This document shows positions 1 through 12,663 of a stretch of DNA of 64,000 nt, piece after piece. The stretch covers positions 9,010,501-9,074,500 of the forward strand of contig NC_051101.1 of NCBI RefSeq assembly GCF_901709675.1, given 5' to 3'. Both the position numbers and the translations under genes were made by a program. The notes below the pieces were generated by a model. That model searched no databases. It had not been told where the DNA came from and saw only the letters and a list, made by a program, of their open reading frames with translations. Origin of the DNA: Syngnathus acus. Lineage: Eukaryota; Chordata; Actinopteri; Syngnathiformes; Syngnathidae. Position 1 is the stretch's first letter. The number at the start of each line of letters is the position of its first letter.

Positions 1-2591
1 AGACCTGTTTTGAGACTCTATTTGCGCATGAGGACATGCAAGAAATCCTCAGACATTTTCCCGTTTGTCACGTTGAAGCCCCAGGACAACACGAAGCGGC
101 CAAAACTTTCCCAACAACGTGGGTACTTCACAGGCTCATTCTTAACAGTACTTTAACTGTATGATGATATCACTAATAACTATTCATGTCTGACCTTGAA
201 GGTATTCCTACCCGACCATAGACCAACTGTCTGAAGCGCTGCCTAGTGTGCTCAAACACTTTGGGTGAGACAGACCTGATAATCCTTGAGTTTTACCATG
301 ATAATCTCCAGCTAATACCACAGATCCGGGTCTTGATTCTCAATGTGATTCACAGGTTGCGCAGTGTGATTGGACTGGGAGTTGGAGCAGGTGCCTGCAT
401 TTTGGCCAATTTTGCTGTGAGTCCACATTATTTTTCATTTATGACAATATTGTTGACCTAAGTGAAAATATGTATGTAAGAAAATAGACCTTTTAAATTC
501 CAACAAACCTGAAGAACTACCTGTAAAATAAATAATGATCTTTTAGCGTTGGAAATTGGGTTCACTTATATAATTTCTTCATCAACATGACATCATCACT
601 TCACTGGTTCTTTTATATCAAACGAATTATTTTAGGTGCATTACCTGACATGTTTCGGCGGGTTCTTCCGCCTTCTTTTATATCAAACAAATTATTTTAG
701 GTGCATTAACTGACATGTTTCGGCGGGTTCTTCCGCATGTGGGTTCAAACCCTGGCCGGGTCATACCAAAGATTATAAAAATGGGACCCACTGCCTCCCT
801 GCATGGCACTCAGCATTAAGGGTTTGAATTGGGGGGTTAGATCATCAAATGATTCCCGGGCGCGGCACCGCTGCTGCTCACTGCTCCCTTCGGGGATGGG
901 TCAAATGCAGAGACAAATTTCACCACACCCATGAAGGCGGAAGAACCTGCCAAAACATGTCAGGTAATGCACCTAAAATAATTTGTTTGATATAAAAAAG
1001 GAAAAACAAGATGAATTTAGCACAACTAACATGACATCATACGGGTGAAAAATACAATACAAAAATATAAAATAGATGGCAGATGGTTGCCTGAATCAAA
1101 CACAACTATACAAACTGCTAATTCAATGTATGTCTTCTGTTTGTGTGCAGCTAAATCACCCTGATCTGGTGGATGGATTGGTTCTGATCAACATCAACCC
1201 TAATGCTGAAGGATTAATAGATGCTGTCACAAACAAGGTCAGCGCCACTTAGGACGTCATGTCTCTCTCTCTCTGTGTGATTCCTGTATTAGCTTAACTT
1301 GAAATGGTTGATTGTTAGTTATGCTATAAAACAACGTGTTTTTTTTTTTTCTCCTTTTATGCTACAGCTTACTGAATGGACTCACGCTCTCCCTGACACA
1401 ATTATCACACACTTATTCGGAAAAGTAAGTTGCCATAACAACCAAAGCATCTGTAGATAATTATATATTAAACCTCATTCATGGTTCTTCCTTCCACGCT
1501 GACCTTTAGGAAGAGATCCATTCCAACCATGACCTCATAGCCACATACCGCCACCACATCAGCGCGACCATGAACCAGCACAACGTGGCCCAGTTCTTTC
1601 GTGCTTACAACAGTCGCAGTGCTCTTGAGGTGGAGAGGCCTGTTCCTGGAGCAAATACCAAAGTCAGGACCCTCAAGTAAGAATCATCTTCTGACCCGGA
1701 ATGCAGTCATGACTAAAGTCAGTAATGCAGGGGTCACCAAGTCCAGTCCTGCTCTAATGTAATGCAATTTCTTTTTTTTAAAGGAGACAATAGAGGCTAA
1801 TTGGAATCTCTCAATCAAAAAAATTTGAAATTCAGAGCTTTGACATGGTTATGGTGAAATCCTGTTGCAGGAAATCCAGGCACGATTTAACCTTCTGTAA
1901 ACCAACTCTCCACTTATGTGTTAATCCCAGGTGCTCCACATTACTGGTTGTTGGAGACAGCTCTCCATTTGTGGACGCTGTGGTTGACTGCAACTCGAAG
2001 CTTAACCCAACAAAGACCACACTGCTCAAGGTAACCACGAACTTTAAAATATCTATTCTAAATTCATTTACTGTTTGGGTGAATGAATTGTTTGTTTGAC
2101 CAAAGCTACTTTTGTTTTGCCCTTCTAGATGGCGGACTGCGGAGGACTTCCTCAAGTGGCTCAGGTATGCCAGTCCATTGAATGACAGCTGTGGAAATTC
2201 CCCCCCCAAAAAAATGTATTCATATTTTTTTGTCTCATAACAGCCAGCAAAAGTGATCGAAGCCTTCAAATACTTCATCCAAGGCCTTGGATACTGTAAG
2301 TCACATCAAATTTGCCTGACATGTATTCACAGGATACAATTATATTTTCATAACTTTTATTTGATCATTAATAATGAAAACCAAACTTTTGTGTCGATAG
2401 TATCCAGTGTCAGTATGACCAGACTTCGTTCACGGACAACCTCTAGCTCCAGCGTCTCGTCTATGGAGAACTCTCGGAGCCGTACACATGAGAAGCGAGG
2501 ACGCTCCCATACTGATGTTTCCATGGAGAGCATCTCCAACAACAACATGGATCGCATCGTTTCAAAATCCACTCATGAAGTGGCATGCTAG
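1..2591 (+). CDS. ndrg1: NDRG1-type N-myc downstream-regulated protein, 3' part (partial)
   Basis: Ten exons are readable: 1-118, 202-264, 356-416, 1151-1237, 1368-1424, 1510-1676, 1931-2030, 2129-2164, 2244-2295 and 2401-2591. Together they give 309 aa with consistent phases; the 5' exons lie outside the window. NDRG proteins are alpha/beta-hydrolase-fold proteins without catalytic activity, cytoplasmic and linked to stress response, differentiation and myelin or epithelial trafficking. Recognisable segments are [15 protein letters not shown] (which replaces the nucleophile elbow of active hydrolases), [17 protein letters not shown] and the basic Ser-rich tail starting SMTRLRSRT. The protein ends THEVAC, resembling the MEVSC end of NDRG1 and NDRG3. 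NDRG1 is preferred over NDRG3 because of linkage to ptk2 and the RSRTH-type tail, although the tandem decapeptides of mammalian NDRG1 are not seen. A polyA signal lies at 3051-3056. Confidence 0.88.
611..997. mobile_element. Inverted-repeat element enclosing an AFC/V-type tRNA SINE
   Basis: This lies in ndrg1 intron 3. A roughly 60-bp arm (TATATCAAAC, AGGTGCATTACCTGACATG, CGGCGGGTTCTTCCGCC) is present twice in tandem, at 611-675 and 676-736, and once inverted at 933-997. Between the arms, 737-930 resembles fish tRNA-derived SINEs. It has a pol III B box (GGTTCAAACC, 742-751), a segment beginning GGCCGGGTCATACC and the characteristic CCCGGGCGCGGCACCGC core. The A-box end of the SINE appears missing. 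The family name rests on recall of the SINE core, not on a search. Confidence 0.75.
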
Positions 2592-4249
2592 AGCACACAA
2601 TGCACTCAGCTTGCTCTTGCATCTTGTTATTGACTATCTCTGCAATTACACTTAAAGGTCACGGTCATAGCTAAATATGACATCAATATGCATTTTTTTT
2701 TTTAGTGTCCTTTTCATGTTCCCTCGAGCAGCTTCTCCTCTCAACCTTTAAGTACCTAAAAATTTCCATTCTCCTTTTCTTACCACTACTACTGATTGCA
2801 CATACTATCAATAATAATTTCCATGTATTATTGATTTGATTATTTATCATTTTCCTAATTATTTTATCCATTACTGACCAAAAGAACTCATATCTTAACA
2901 CTGATAGACCGTCATTTTTTCATCTTTTGCAGAAGTGGTTCAGAGAAATGTGTACAAAAGATCAATTATGATAGTCCATCATTGATTTGCAGAAGAGAAA
3001 TTCTACCGTTACATGGAATACTGAGCAACATACCACACCGCAGACTGTAAAATAAATACCAAGTAATAAAAAATTGGAAACTGCAACAACTTTTTTTTGT
3101 TTTTTTTATACGTATTGAGTTTTTTGATGATTCTATTGTTTGAGTTTAGTGGTGAGTGCAGGGGCTAGTTTTGTTTTAAGTACTTGTTTTAACTATATAT
3201 TGTGAATATAAAGGAATAATGTAATATACTATATTGTTACTGCTGTATGTAGAAAATAAAATAATACAGTGGTTGGAGTGTCTCTTCCTTTTGGTCACTA
3301 GATGGCGCTCTCCGCATTGATCTACTCCAGTTCATGGAAAGCAGCGACATCCATCTGGCTCAGAGTCGTAGATGTTTTTAATACGGCTTATGGGTTTATC
3401 ATAAACCTTGTCCTTTCACAGATGGTCTGCATTAAATAAAATAGTGTAAAATGAGATATTTCATATAAATAGTTTGTTTCCATTCTTGAACTGTGAAGAC
3501 ACGCACAGAGTTTGAATTTTGATGACTTTCAACTTAAAATAATTCAGTAGTGAAACTATTTGCATACATCATGTAATCAGTGTCACTTTCCCTCTCAGCG
3601 TGCTTCCTGCATGAATGAATGTTCTGACTGTACAGTACGTGCAGAAAGAATCTTATGATGCAGTATGAATGCATTCAGTGTCGAGGCATGTGGGTTGATG
3701 AAAATGGATGATACAAATTGAAAGCACGAGATGTCAGCGTTGAATATATCTGTTTGTGTGAGGGGTCCAGATCACGAAGAAACTCTGCATTATGATGCTC
3801 AGATGAATAATGCATGGAGGAATCTTTTATTTAAACATGAGACATCCTCTGTTGCATGCTTAAGGGCTTGTAACTTTACCATCTTTAGAAGCTTACTGTG
3901 CTTTAGTGTAAAGGGCTGCATTGGTTGTTTCACTCATTCAATGATTGAATTTGGTTGATGGAGTGCTCAGGATGGAATAAAGGGACAAATGAATTGACCA
4001 TGAGCACTTTTACATTGAGTTCATTGCTTTTTTGTCTACTGTCTACTCACCATTATGCTGACGATAATATAATCTATTTAATTTAAAATAACAATATGTC
4101 ATCTGCAGCACCGTGGGGAACACTAGTGCATGTTTTCTCTTCTTGACATCCTTCCTTGACGTGGTAGATGACCTCAGCATTATGCATGTGCATTATGCAT
4201 GCCTTGAATTTGATTTAAGTAAGAATAATGCCCCAGTCGGTGGTGTGAA
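2592..4249. other. ndrg1 3' UTR and ndrg1-ptk2 spacer
   Basis: The stretch from the ndrg1 stop codon to about 3070 is most likely its 3' UTR, with AATAAA at 3051-3056 and further A-rich signals near 3255. The rest is AT-rich with no supported coding exon. A CTCF-like motif lies at 3295-3308. Confidence 0.55.
3295..3308 (+). promoter_or_regulatory. CTCF-like motif
   Basis: TCACTAGATGGCGC fits the core CCASYAGRKGGCRS with one mismatch at the first base. It lies just after the ndrg1 3' end. Motif only; no occupancy data. Confidence 0.35.
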
Positions 4250-4553
4250 CCTTTGGGCCCACAGTCCTCGTGACAGCTGCAGCCATGTTGGGAAATCTCG
4301 GCGCTCCAGATGCAGCAGAGCAGATCGGCACGGCACCGCACGGTTGCTAACTGGGCGTCAGTGACACCGACAGCCGGGCACGGCGCTGTTGTAGTGGACT
4401 CACTCAGACAGGGAGAAGGAGCCAACAGCGGGCAGACTCAGCCTGCAAAAGTCGGATTTAACACCACCGCTACTAATATGTTAAAGCCCTGCTTCCTGAC
4501 TGGAAAAGCCTCCCGGTGACTAGAAGTAGGTGCGGCCTGGCCCCGGGGATTGG
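4250..4553 (+). promoter_or_regulatory. GC-rich candidate promoter and first non-coding exon of ptk2
   Basis: A CpG-rich island of roughly 300 bp stands out in otherwise AT-rich DNA and ends in a good donor (GG|GTGAGTA at 4554). The first coding exon of ptk2 begins with a splice acceptor at 13059/13060, so at least one upstream non-coding exon must exist. This is the best candidate on the plus strand. Other CpG-containing patches at about 5560-5850 and 9710-9800 could be alternative first exons. No transcript evidence is available. Confidence 0.4.
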
Positions 4554-6780
4554 GTGAGTATTGATCAGTATTGGGAACAGAATGGTTGGGAAGAACCCAC
4601 CGTTAGCTGAATTAGCTTAGCATTAAAGGGCTAACAGTCAGACAATGGGTCGGATGCTGCACGGGGCTTGCATTATTGTCGACTGCGATGGAGATTTTGT
4701 AGAAATAACGCGCAGTCAGATAGTGTGGTCATTTGTGACACGATGCAGTCATTTGTATTCGTAGCAGACACTAGTGAGTGGTGCAGTGGCCGAAACCACC
4801 CCTCTGGGCTTCTCTGGTAACTTGGGTGCAAAGATGAACCCTGAGAATGATTCATGTCGTGCACAATGATCATCATTCTGAAACATGTGCAAGATAGCAG
4901 CCCCCGTTATGATGCATTGTTGCAACCGTGGATTTCTTGGAGGTCTTGCTTAACCATCTTAAGGTGCTTGGGTTGCTGGCTGGCAATCACTCCTGAGTCC
5001 GATTGGTGTTTTTACTCTATTGTCAAAAATGACCAGTTTAAACTGCTCCAAAGGTAAAGATGATTGTCGATGACTAACATATGATGTAATTTGTCAGATT
5101 GTCCTATGCGTGCCCCTGTCACACCTCTCTGCATATGCTCCTCATCAGCCGATGACCCTGGAAGAAACCCCAAAGGTTGAATAATCATAGTCAGCAGATC
5201 TTCATTAAGATCATATGTTGATCCACAAATACAAGGCTATTGTTGGCATTCCTGACTCACTTACACCTATTCCTGGATGTGTCAGCTTTTATTGTTACTG
5301 GGTGAATCATCAGGCAATTGCCCTGGCCATCGTTTTAAACAGACACTGTCTGGTTATTGCTACGGATACTGGTCACTGTCTCGTATTTATCATCACCTTT
5401 TCTATAAAGAGGCTGCTTACAGATGACTAGTCATTCTCATTCATACTGTAATTTGCCTCACAATGTCTAGATTTATTTATTTTTTTAAGACAAAATGACC
5501 TTTGACTTGTCTCCATGTGTCCTGCAGTGTCACTTCTCACATTTCTGGTACTAATCCAAAGAGGCAGTAGTGAAGGAAGCAACGCTGACAAAGTTGGATC
5601 GATGGTCACACCTGTCTGGCTTCTGACAGGGGGGGGAAATAAAGATGAGGGAGAGGGACTTGTGGATGAAATTGGAAGCAAGGCAGTGGTGCACCATGGA
5701 AAGAGAAACAAATCAACCGGAGGGAGGGAACTGTTATGATCCTCGAAGGTGTGTGAATTGGAAACAATCGGGGGGCGGGTGCTCTTCCTCTCCTATTTGA
5801 CGACATGCCGACCAACTAGGAAGTGGAGCGGGGAGGAAAAGGGGAATGCATGCAAACAACGAGCAGAGGTGTACTCTTCTGCCTAAAGGCTACCAACATG
5901 CACTTCTGGGATTTTCTAGGCTGCTCCAGCAGAGGTATGTAGGTGGCAAGATGGCTCGGGAGGGTCTATTTGAGCCAGTGTGTGGGTGCTTGCTGGAAGC
6001 CAGGTAGTGAAGGTCTGAGGGCTGGAAAGGAATTTGCCTTGCTCGTCACCATGCAAGCAGTTGCATGTGGAAACCTCGCGCACAGGCTGAATGTGCAGCG
6101 CAAACATGGACACGGACGCCTCTGATATGCTGTCAGGCCGCTTTTTGTTTTTCTTCGATAAAGCTGCTCGGTTGCTTTGGATGGGAAGGAATGAAATGTC
6201 TTGCTTTGGATATCTGCCTTGTGATTACCGATCCTGCTGCCGAGGCAAAGTTTCTCCCGCCTTTGACGTTGTTTTGTTTTGATTGTTTACCTTTAGTATT
6301 AATTCTGTTTTCATGCGGACTGCAGTTCCAAAAACTTCAAGATGAAATAATGTGGGATTTTACAGCGACTGTGCTTCTGTTGCTACTTTAAATGCTACCT
6401 GAGACATAACAGTAGAGCTGACTCATCTTCAAATCTAGCTCTGGAATGAAAAAGCAAGCACTGCTTTTGTGTTTGTGTCGAGCAAAATGTACATTACATA
6501 CATTCGTGTCAGGCGAAGTTACTTACTCGTACACTTTGCTCAGTTTTCACATATGTACTGCACAAGAGCGAGACGGTTTGTCCCCAAGGAAGAGAGTACT
6601 GGTATCGTGTAGTTGTAAACGTGTCTCGATACCACACACCGATACCACGTGACATCTACTTTGTAGGTAGGAGTGACGTCACATGTGGAAATAGGTGACT
6701 GCATATTATGCTTTGTGAACCACACTCCAATTCCAAAAATATGCGTACGAGGTTGATAGAAAACACAAAATTGGTCTTCT

Positions 6781-6925
6781 ATGTGGATGCGAGTGTGAAT
6801 GGTTGTTTGTCTATATGTGTCCTACAGTTGGCTAGCAACCAACAGAAGTCAGCTTGGGTAGGATTTAGCACACTCTGGACCCTATTTGGGGGTAAGTAGT
6901 CCAGAGAATTAATGGATGGGTCGAC
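6781..6925 (+). repeat. Degenerate common fish interspersed repeat
   Basis: The segment reads like a mutated copy of the very common fish repeat containing GTGAATGGTTGTTTGTCTAT, followed by GTCAGCTTGGG and ending near ATGGATGGG. The same family appears at 7383-7513 and, as the tail GAGGATAAGCGGTTCAGA, at 39786-39850. Family assignment is from memory. Confidence 0.5.
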
Positions 6926-7382
6926 TAAGCAAATGGAAAATTTTGAGGTCGGGTCATTTGCTTTGAGAAATTCTTTGGAACCGGACCCCTGCTTCAAATT
7001 TTTGTATTTGAGTAAGATTCTTAATGTGATCATGACGTTTTTGTTTTAAAAAGTTTGAATTTGTCGGCAGCTTTCGGCAGGTCTGCCTGGTCAAGACTCC
7101 TCCACAAAGGGTTAAACGCAAGATCTCTTCCGTCATTGATCAAATGTCACTTTTTGCCCTTGAGGCTTCTTGAAGCAGATAGCAGAGAAGTGAGACTGAA
7201 GCGGACATTATACGAACAATTTACGTTTTAATTGCTTGTGCACAAATCACTGGATCTCTTGAGTGTCTGTCTTGCCATAAAATGTGAAATGTATCCTTTG
7301 CAGGTTAAAGTCTTTAAAGGATAACTTGTGTCTCACGCATACTGAATGAGGTTATCTAACATCTTGGCCAGTCAAGGTAGTT

Positions 7383-7513
7383 TCATCCAGCCATCCATTT
7401 TCTATGCCGCTTGTCTTGTTCAGGGTCACGGGGAGCTGCAGTCTGTCCCGCCTGACTTTCGGGCGAAAAGTGGACTACATCCTGGAGTGGTCGATTCGTT
7501 CGTCACAGGGCAC
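7383..7513 (+). repeat. Common fish interspersed repeat fragment
   Basis: It contains CCATCCATTTTCTATGCCGC, GTTCAGGGTCACGGGGAGCT and a degenerate segment like GGCGGACTACACCCTGGA, then CACAGGGCACA. This is a pattern seen many times in teleost introns. It has no coding content. Confidence 0.6.
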
Positions 7514-7645
7514 ATTTATAGAAAATTACAGTTTACGCAACACTGTTATTGATCCACAGATAACTAGAATTGTTCTAGCCATTGGGTTGTATTGGGCTTG
7601 AGCCGCCAGTTGTCCAAAAGTTTGATGTAATCTTGCAGTTGTTTT

Positions 7646-7647
<2 letters not shown>

Positions 7648-7685
<38 letters not shown>
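7648..7685. repeat. Poly-T tract
   Basis: An uninterrupted run of T of about 38 nt. It could be the reverse-oriented A tail of a degraded retroelement, but no adjacent element is clear. Confidence 0.85.
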
Positions 7686-7686
<1 letters not shown>

Positions 7687-9346
7687 ATACAACAGGTTTA
7701 AATTTACACACAAAAACATACTGTATACTGTAAATAAATAGCTAGACAGACAGGTAGGTAGCTATATCTCAGATAGAAAGTCTAGATGGCCATGCTGAAT
7801 TCAAATTTCAACTTGTTTCTTGTGAGTATCCTCATCAAATGTGACATTTTTAGCACTTTATTTTTTTTTGAAGGGATAGACTTTTTTTCTTTTCAACAGG
7901 ATGAAGCGAGACTATTCACATTTTGAAATATGAAGCCATAATATGATCAGAAATATAAATCCAAAACTGAACCTGTCAGAAATAGTTGCCATGGTAACAT
8001 GAACTTTGTAATATAACTGCATTGATTTCATTAGTTGTAATGCTGTTTTCTCTGCAACTACTGGGATGGATTTGCCTGAAACATATTATGCCCCCACTAC
8101 TAAAGCTATTTGGTGCTGCGTAGTGAATTCAACTTACTGCTATTCCTGCCTGAAGTTGTAAGACTCCCCCACAAAGCTGTTCTTACGTAACCTTGACAAC
8201 AATATCTTGGGAAGTAGTCATTATTGGCGGTCGGTCCATTTTTGCAGTTAGTGAAGTCAGTATGCAGAAGCTGGGAATATTTAAAGCTCTTATCTTGAGT
8301 AGATCATAAGCGCTCCTCATATGAATGGTGGATTTTTAATCAGTAATACTCTGCCACCAAATTGGGATGTTATCATTCGACACGCTCCGAAAAGTCATTG
8401 TTTTTTTAATCCTTTTGTGTTTCAGATATTTCTGGAATATCCCACTATGCTGGTAAGTACAAACTTGTGCAGTACCTTTTGTTATGTAATCTACGTGGGC
8501 ATAGTAATATTTCTTTCTTCAGTTTGCTGTGCTTGAAAGCAAATACTTAATTTCATTAACCAACTTTTATAAATTAAATAATAATCCTCAACCAATACTG
8601 TAATTGACATTTATTTCATAATAAAAGCATTTATTTAACATTTGATGATGAGTAACATGTTTCCATGTTAATTGCTTATATTTATTGTGATTATATTATC
8701 GCACAATTTGTCAGTGCCTAGCCGGTTAAGATTTTAATTAGAGACACTATGGCTGTTTCCTATCACAAGACCTGGAATGTTGCCTGCAAATAAAATATGT
8801 GAGTGTCCAACCTGACAAGCTATATTAATATACTTCTCATAACAACAACAAAATGAAAACAAGCCAGAGGGTTGTTGACTAAAACAGAACCTTTGTCAAC
8901 ATCGCAGTTAGCCAGATGGTTCTTTCCCGATGTTGCTGCTTGGATAGATGTTACGTTAGCCATAAAAACGGCAATTAAATCTTAGAAGCGCAACATGTGA
9001 TGCGAGTGCAGGAGAGCGCAAGCATAAACCGGGTCAAATGAAAAGGCCACAGCAAGCTTACATGCAAACAAAAGCATGTTCAGTAGAAAAGAAAAAAAAA
9101 ATCAGATGATTGAAACCCAAACGGGATTAACCCTCCAAAAACAGGAGGATCAAACCGGTTAGAGTGTTTTTAGTATTTTCAGCGGCTAATATCGGAACCT
9201 GTCACAAGTTGATAGGTGACCTTATTTACATTTTAGCATTTGTTATTCCTCAATACCAAGCTTTCCCTACACCACTCACGCACATCGTGCCCGTTACCGC
9301 GTATTTATTCCGCAGCCTTCACCACCTCGGGTATCTTGTCGACGCA

Positions 9347-9520
9347 TACCGTAATTTTCGGACTATAAGTCGCACCAGAGTATAAGTCGCACCAGCCATA
9401 AAATGCCCAAAAAAGTGAAAAAAAACCATATATATGTATATAAATCGCTCCTGAGTATAAGTCGCCCCCCCACCCAAACTATGAAAAAAAACCGCGACTT
9501 ATAGTCCGAAAATTACGGTA
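9347..9520. mobile_element. 174-bp inverted-repeat element (type A, copy 1)
   Basis: It begins TACCGTAATTTTCGGACTAT and ends with the reverse complement (ATAGTCCGAAAATTACGGTA). The terminal repeats are about 25 bp and the internal sequence is AT-rich, with repeated AGTATAAGTCGC units. There is no coding capacity, so this is a MITE-like non-autonomous DNA element with TA ends. A nearly identical copy lies at 30591-30763. Confidence 0.8.
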
Positions 9521-9620
9521 CTTGCTTGCTCTCATACAGATCTGCCCCTTGCTGTCACCTCCATGTTTATCTGCAGTCACATGCTCACGCTTTTGCATAT
9601 GTAAACCCCTTTTCTCAAGC

Positions 9621-9621
<1 letters not shown>

Positions 9622-9686
<65 letters not shown>
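9622..9686. repeat. (AC)n microsatellite
   Basis: About 65 bp of uninterrupted AC dinucleotides. Confidence 0.95.
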
Positions 9687-9690
<4 letters not shown>

Positions 9691-9939
9691 TATGCTGCGC
9701 TCACAGCTAAGCACTGCACTGCATGCATATTGCGCTCGTGATCAGCTGCGGCAGCCCGGTGAGGGGAAGTCGGGATCAGACTCGAAAACCCATTTCGGCA
9801 ACGTTTTCATGGATATTTGACTTTTCATTGGTACTTTTGTCGCTTAGCTTGACTTGATTTGTTTGGTCAATTTGTTCTTTTGTGACATCATACACCTGCT
9901 TGACCTCATTTACCTGGATGCTTTGCATGATGTAAAGCT

Positions 9940-9958
9940 CCCCCCCCCCCCCCCCCCC
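9940..9958. repeat. Poly-C tract
   Basis: A run of 19 C residues. The length may be unreliable in an assembly. Confidence 0.85.
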
Positions 9959-12288
9959 GCCTCTTCTGTCCTGCTCTTCCTTCCTCGTTGTGCTCCGCTT
10001 TTCGTTGCCCTTCTTTGCCCTACTTTTGCTTTCCTCTGTGATACCAGTTTCGCTTTGCTTCGTTACCTCAACTGTCTGCTTTCGATCGCGTCGTGGAACG
10101 ACAACGTGAAACCAGCTATCTTGTGTGCTTTGGGACCGAAAGCTATCCGTTTTTTGTTTTTTTTAACATGGATGCCATGATGCTGCAACCTGACATTTAT
10201 GCCGGCTGTGAACCTGCACTCTTTGGAATTCATCTCAAGGATTGATTATTTTGATGAACAGCTGCAGGAAGATCGGAATTTGAATTGTCTTGGGGATTTT
10301 TTTAACTGCTACATCATGGCCTGAAGTGGAATGAAGACCTCATGAAATGAGTGGCTTTCAGCTTCTTTGTCTTCTCTACAAGGATTTATTTCAATTTAGC
10401 TGGTTAAATGTGTTGCACTAGTTGGTTTTGAATACCTTTTTAAAAAAAAATTCTCCCCCTACATGGCAATGTGCCAAATTTCCCCTCCACACCAGCACAA
10501 AAACATTGACTCTATATACTAGCGATACGTTGCCCCTCTGAAGTTCCGGATATTTTCACTTCTGTAAAGATGAAAGTTGCACCAGCAGTGATTGTGATTT
10601 TTGGAGTCCTCCTGTTTTTTCCCTTGGTTGCTTTTATTTCAATCATTTGAAAGGAGTATTCATTCACGAGTCGCCTTATACTCGGGACACTAAGGCTTTA
10701 TGCTGATTTCACTATTTAGCAATTTCATTTTGGGAGTTGTTGCCAAGATTGGAACAGCACCCCCTAGACAGAAGATGGAAAGCAATGGCTGCATCCCGCT
10801 CTGCTGGAGCAAAGGGGCGTGCATCTATGCACATTATCCTTTACCAAGTAGGTACAGAAATGAATTCAACGAAATATGGTTGGAATTTGCAACAACAATG
10901 CTGATAGTCCCGAAGGAATTTTTGTTCATCGGCTCGAGGAGGTGACCTGCAGTGGTTGTGCGAATGAGCGAAGTCAGCGAATGGACTGTCACTGAAAAGC
11001 CATCCATCCAAAATTGCGTTGCAGTACAAATATATATGTAAAGAAAATATTCATTTATATTGAAACATAGTTAGGTTGACTTTGAATTTTTCTGTGGACA
11101 GAGACAATCATTCTCAGTAAGGAGAGCCGAAAGGGAGAGGAAATTGTGCGAGGATGAGAGAAAGATGAGAGGGGGGGAAGGAAGGAAGGAAGGAAGAAGC
11201 GAGGTGGTTCAATACAACCGGAGGATCAAATTTAGATGTAAAGGAAGGAACTAAAAGATCTGTGAGTGACGGGAGGAGATTAGTCAGGGCATTTGAGGGC
11301 TACAGTTAAAAAGTTATGAAGAGTAAAAGGGAGAGAACAGAATGCAGGATTTAAAGAGAAAGGCCGTACAGATAAATGGGAGCAACTGCAGAAAAAATAT
11401 ACGGCGAGGCCGAGAAGAGGCTCCTCCAAGATTGTGCCAGTAACCCAAATAGCAATTAGAAGAGAGAAGAAGAGAAACCATCTCACTGCCAAATCTGAAC
11501 TCTTCCGCCCACTATCCTTTACCAAGCTTACTGCCAGTCCCCACAAAGGAAAATACTAGCAACTTCCAATCTCATGTCTGCATGGTTGCAGTTCTCTTCA
11601 GATCATTTGTGGAAGTGCGTGCTGTGTGTGAATATTCCCTCCGTAGAATTACAGGAGAAAATTGGCTTTTGTTTAACTTGCCAATGCTTTTTCTGCTTCA
11701 GTTAGAGTGAAAGAGGTTTCGAAAGGTCAGCGAACACCAAAATGGGCTCGACATTTCTATTATGTCCTCAAAGCCCATCACGCTGTCAAAGCCAGATTTA
11801 AAGTGCCACCTTAGCTGTCTTGCAGGTGTGAGCAGAGGAAACGCTTCAGAAGAACACAGTGTGTCCTTTACTCACGGAACACATCCACTCTTGTCTGAAC
11901 TTGGACCGCAGCATTTCCTCCTGGTTCTGAATTCATTTACTTAAAATCACCTGATTTACGTTGAACCGTGGGTCTATTAGGGCTCGCTAAAAGGACCTTG
12001 TGTCAGTGTTTTTTTCCAGGCTGCTGTTGACTCATTTGCTGACCGGCCAGCTCGTATCGTGTATTAAACACACACCAACGTATAAGCATGCAGTGTGTTG
12101 GAGTGCATCTGTCCAAACATATTTCTCTACTCTTAGTCCTATGCCTGTGATGAATCAGGGGTATTTGCATTTGGGAAACTGGCAGTGCTTCAAGCTCATT
12201 GCATTTGATTATATGACGTATTACCTTCCCCCTGCACTTGTCAGTTATACTAAGTCTGTGATGCACAATAATACACAGCCATATAACA

Positions 12289-12663
12289 GTACTGTATTTT
12301 CCGGACTATAAGGCGCACCTAAAAGTTAATCAAAAGCCGACAGTGCGCCTTATATATGGACCAAATCCCTAAATTTAAACTGGCCCGATGCATTGTGTCA
12401 TGAAATCAATCATAAGTAGCCCGCTGAAGACTATGAATCATGAGTCAAAAAGATTATGGATCATTATTTTGTGATTATAAAGTAATTTGTTGCGTCTGAA
12501 GTTGAAATAAAAAAGATGAAATGGAGAATGATTTGATTTGGATTAAAAATCTGACATGATACATTAATGGTGCGCCTTATATAAGGACAAAGTTTTAAAA
12601 TGGGCCATTCATTGAAGGTGCGCCTTATAGACCGGTGCGCCTTATAGTCCGGAAAATACGGTA
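12289..12663. mobile_element. 375-bp inverted-repeat element (type B, copy 1)
   Basis: It is bounded by TACTGTATTTTCCGGACTAT and the reverse complement ATAGTCCGGAAAATACGGTA. Subterminal AAGGCGCACC/GGTGCGCCTT repeats follow, and an AT-rich centre shares GCAACAAATTACTTTATAAT-like sequence with the copy at 35105-35497, which lies in the opposite orientation. It is non-coding and MITE-like. It sits just upstream of the first coding exon of ptk2. Confidence 0.8.

Noticed and set aside
1832-2278. Long minus-strand frame of 148 codons over ndrg1.
   Set aside because: It is antisense to three ndrg1 exons and their introns, with no similarity of its own.
9479-9741. Frames encoding poly(His-Thr) or poly(Cys-Val) over the AC repeat.
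   Set aside because: These are translations of a dinucleotide microsatellite.
10570-10650. A 26-codon ATG frame encoding an almost fully hydrophobic peptide (PAVIVIFGVLLFFPLV).
   Set aside because: It is very short, has no splice context or homology, and lies in AT/GT-rich non-coding DNA where such frames arise by chance.
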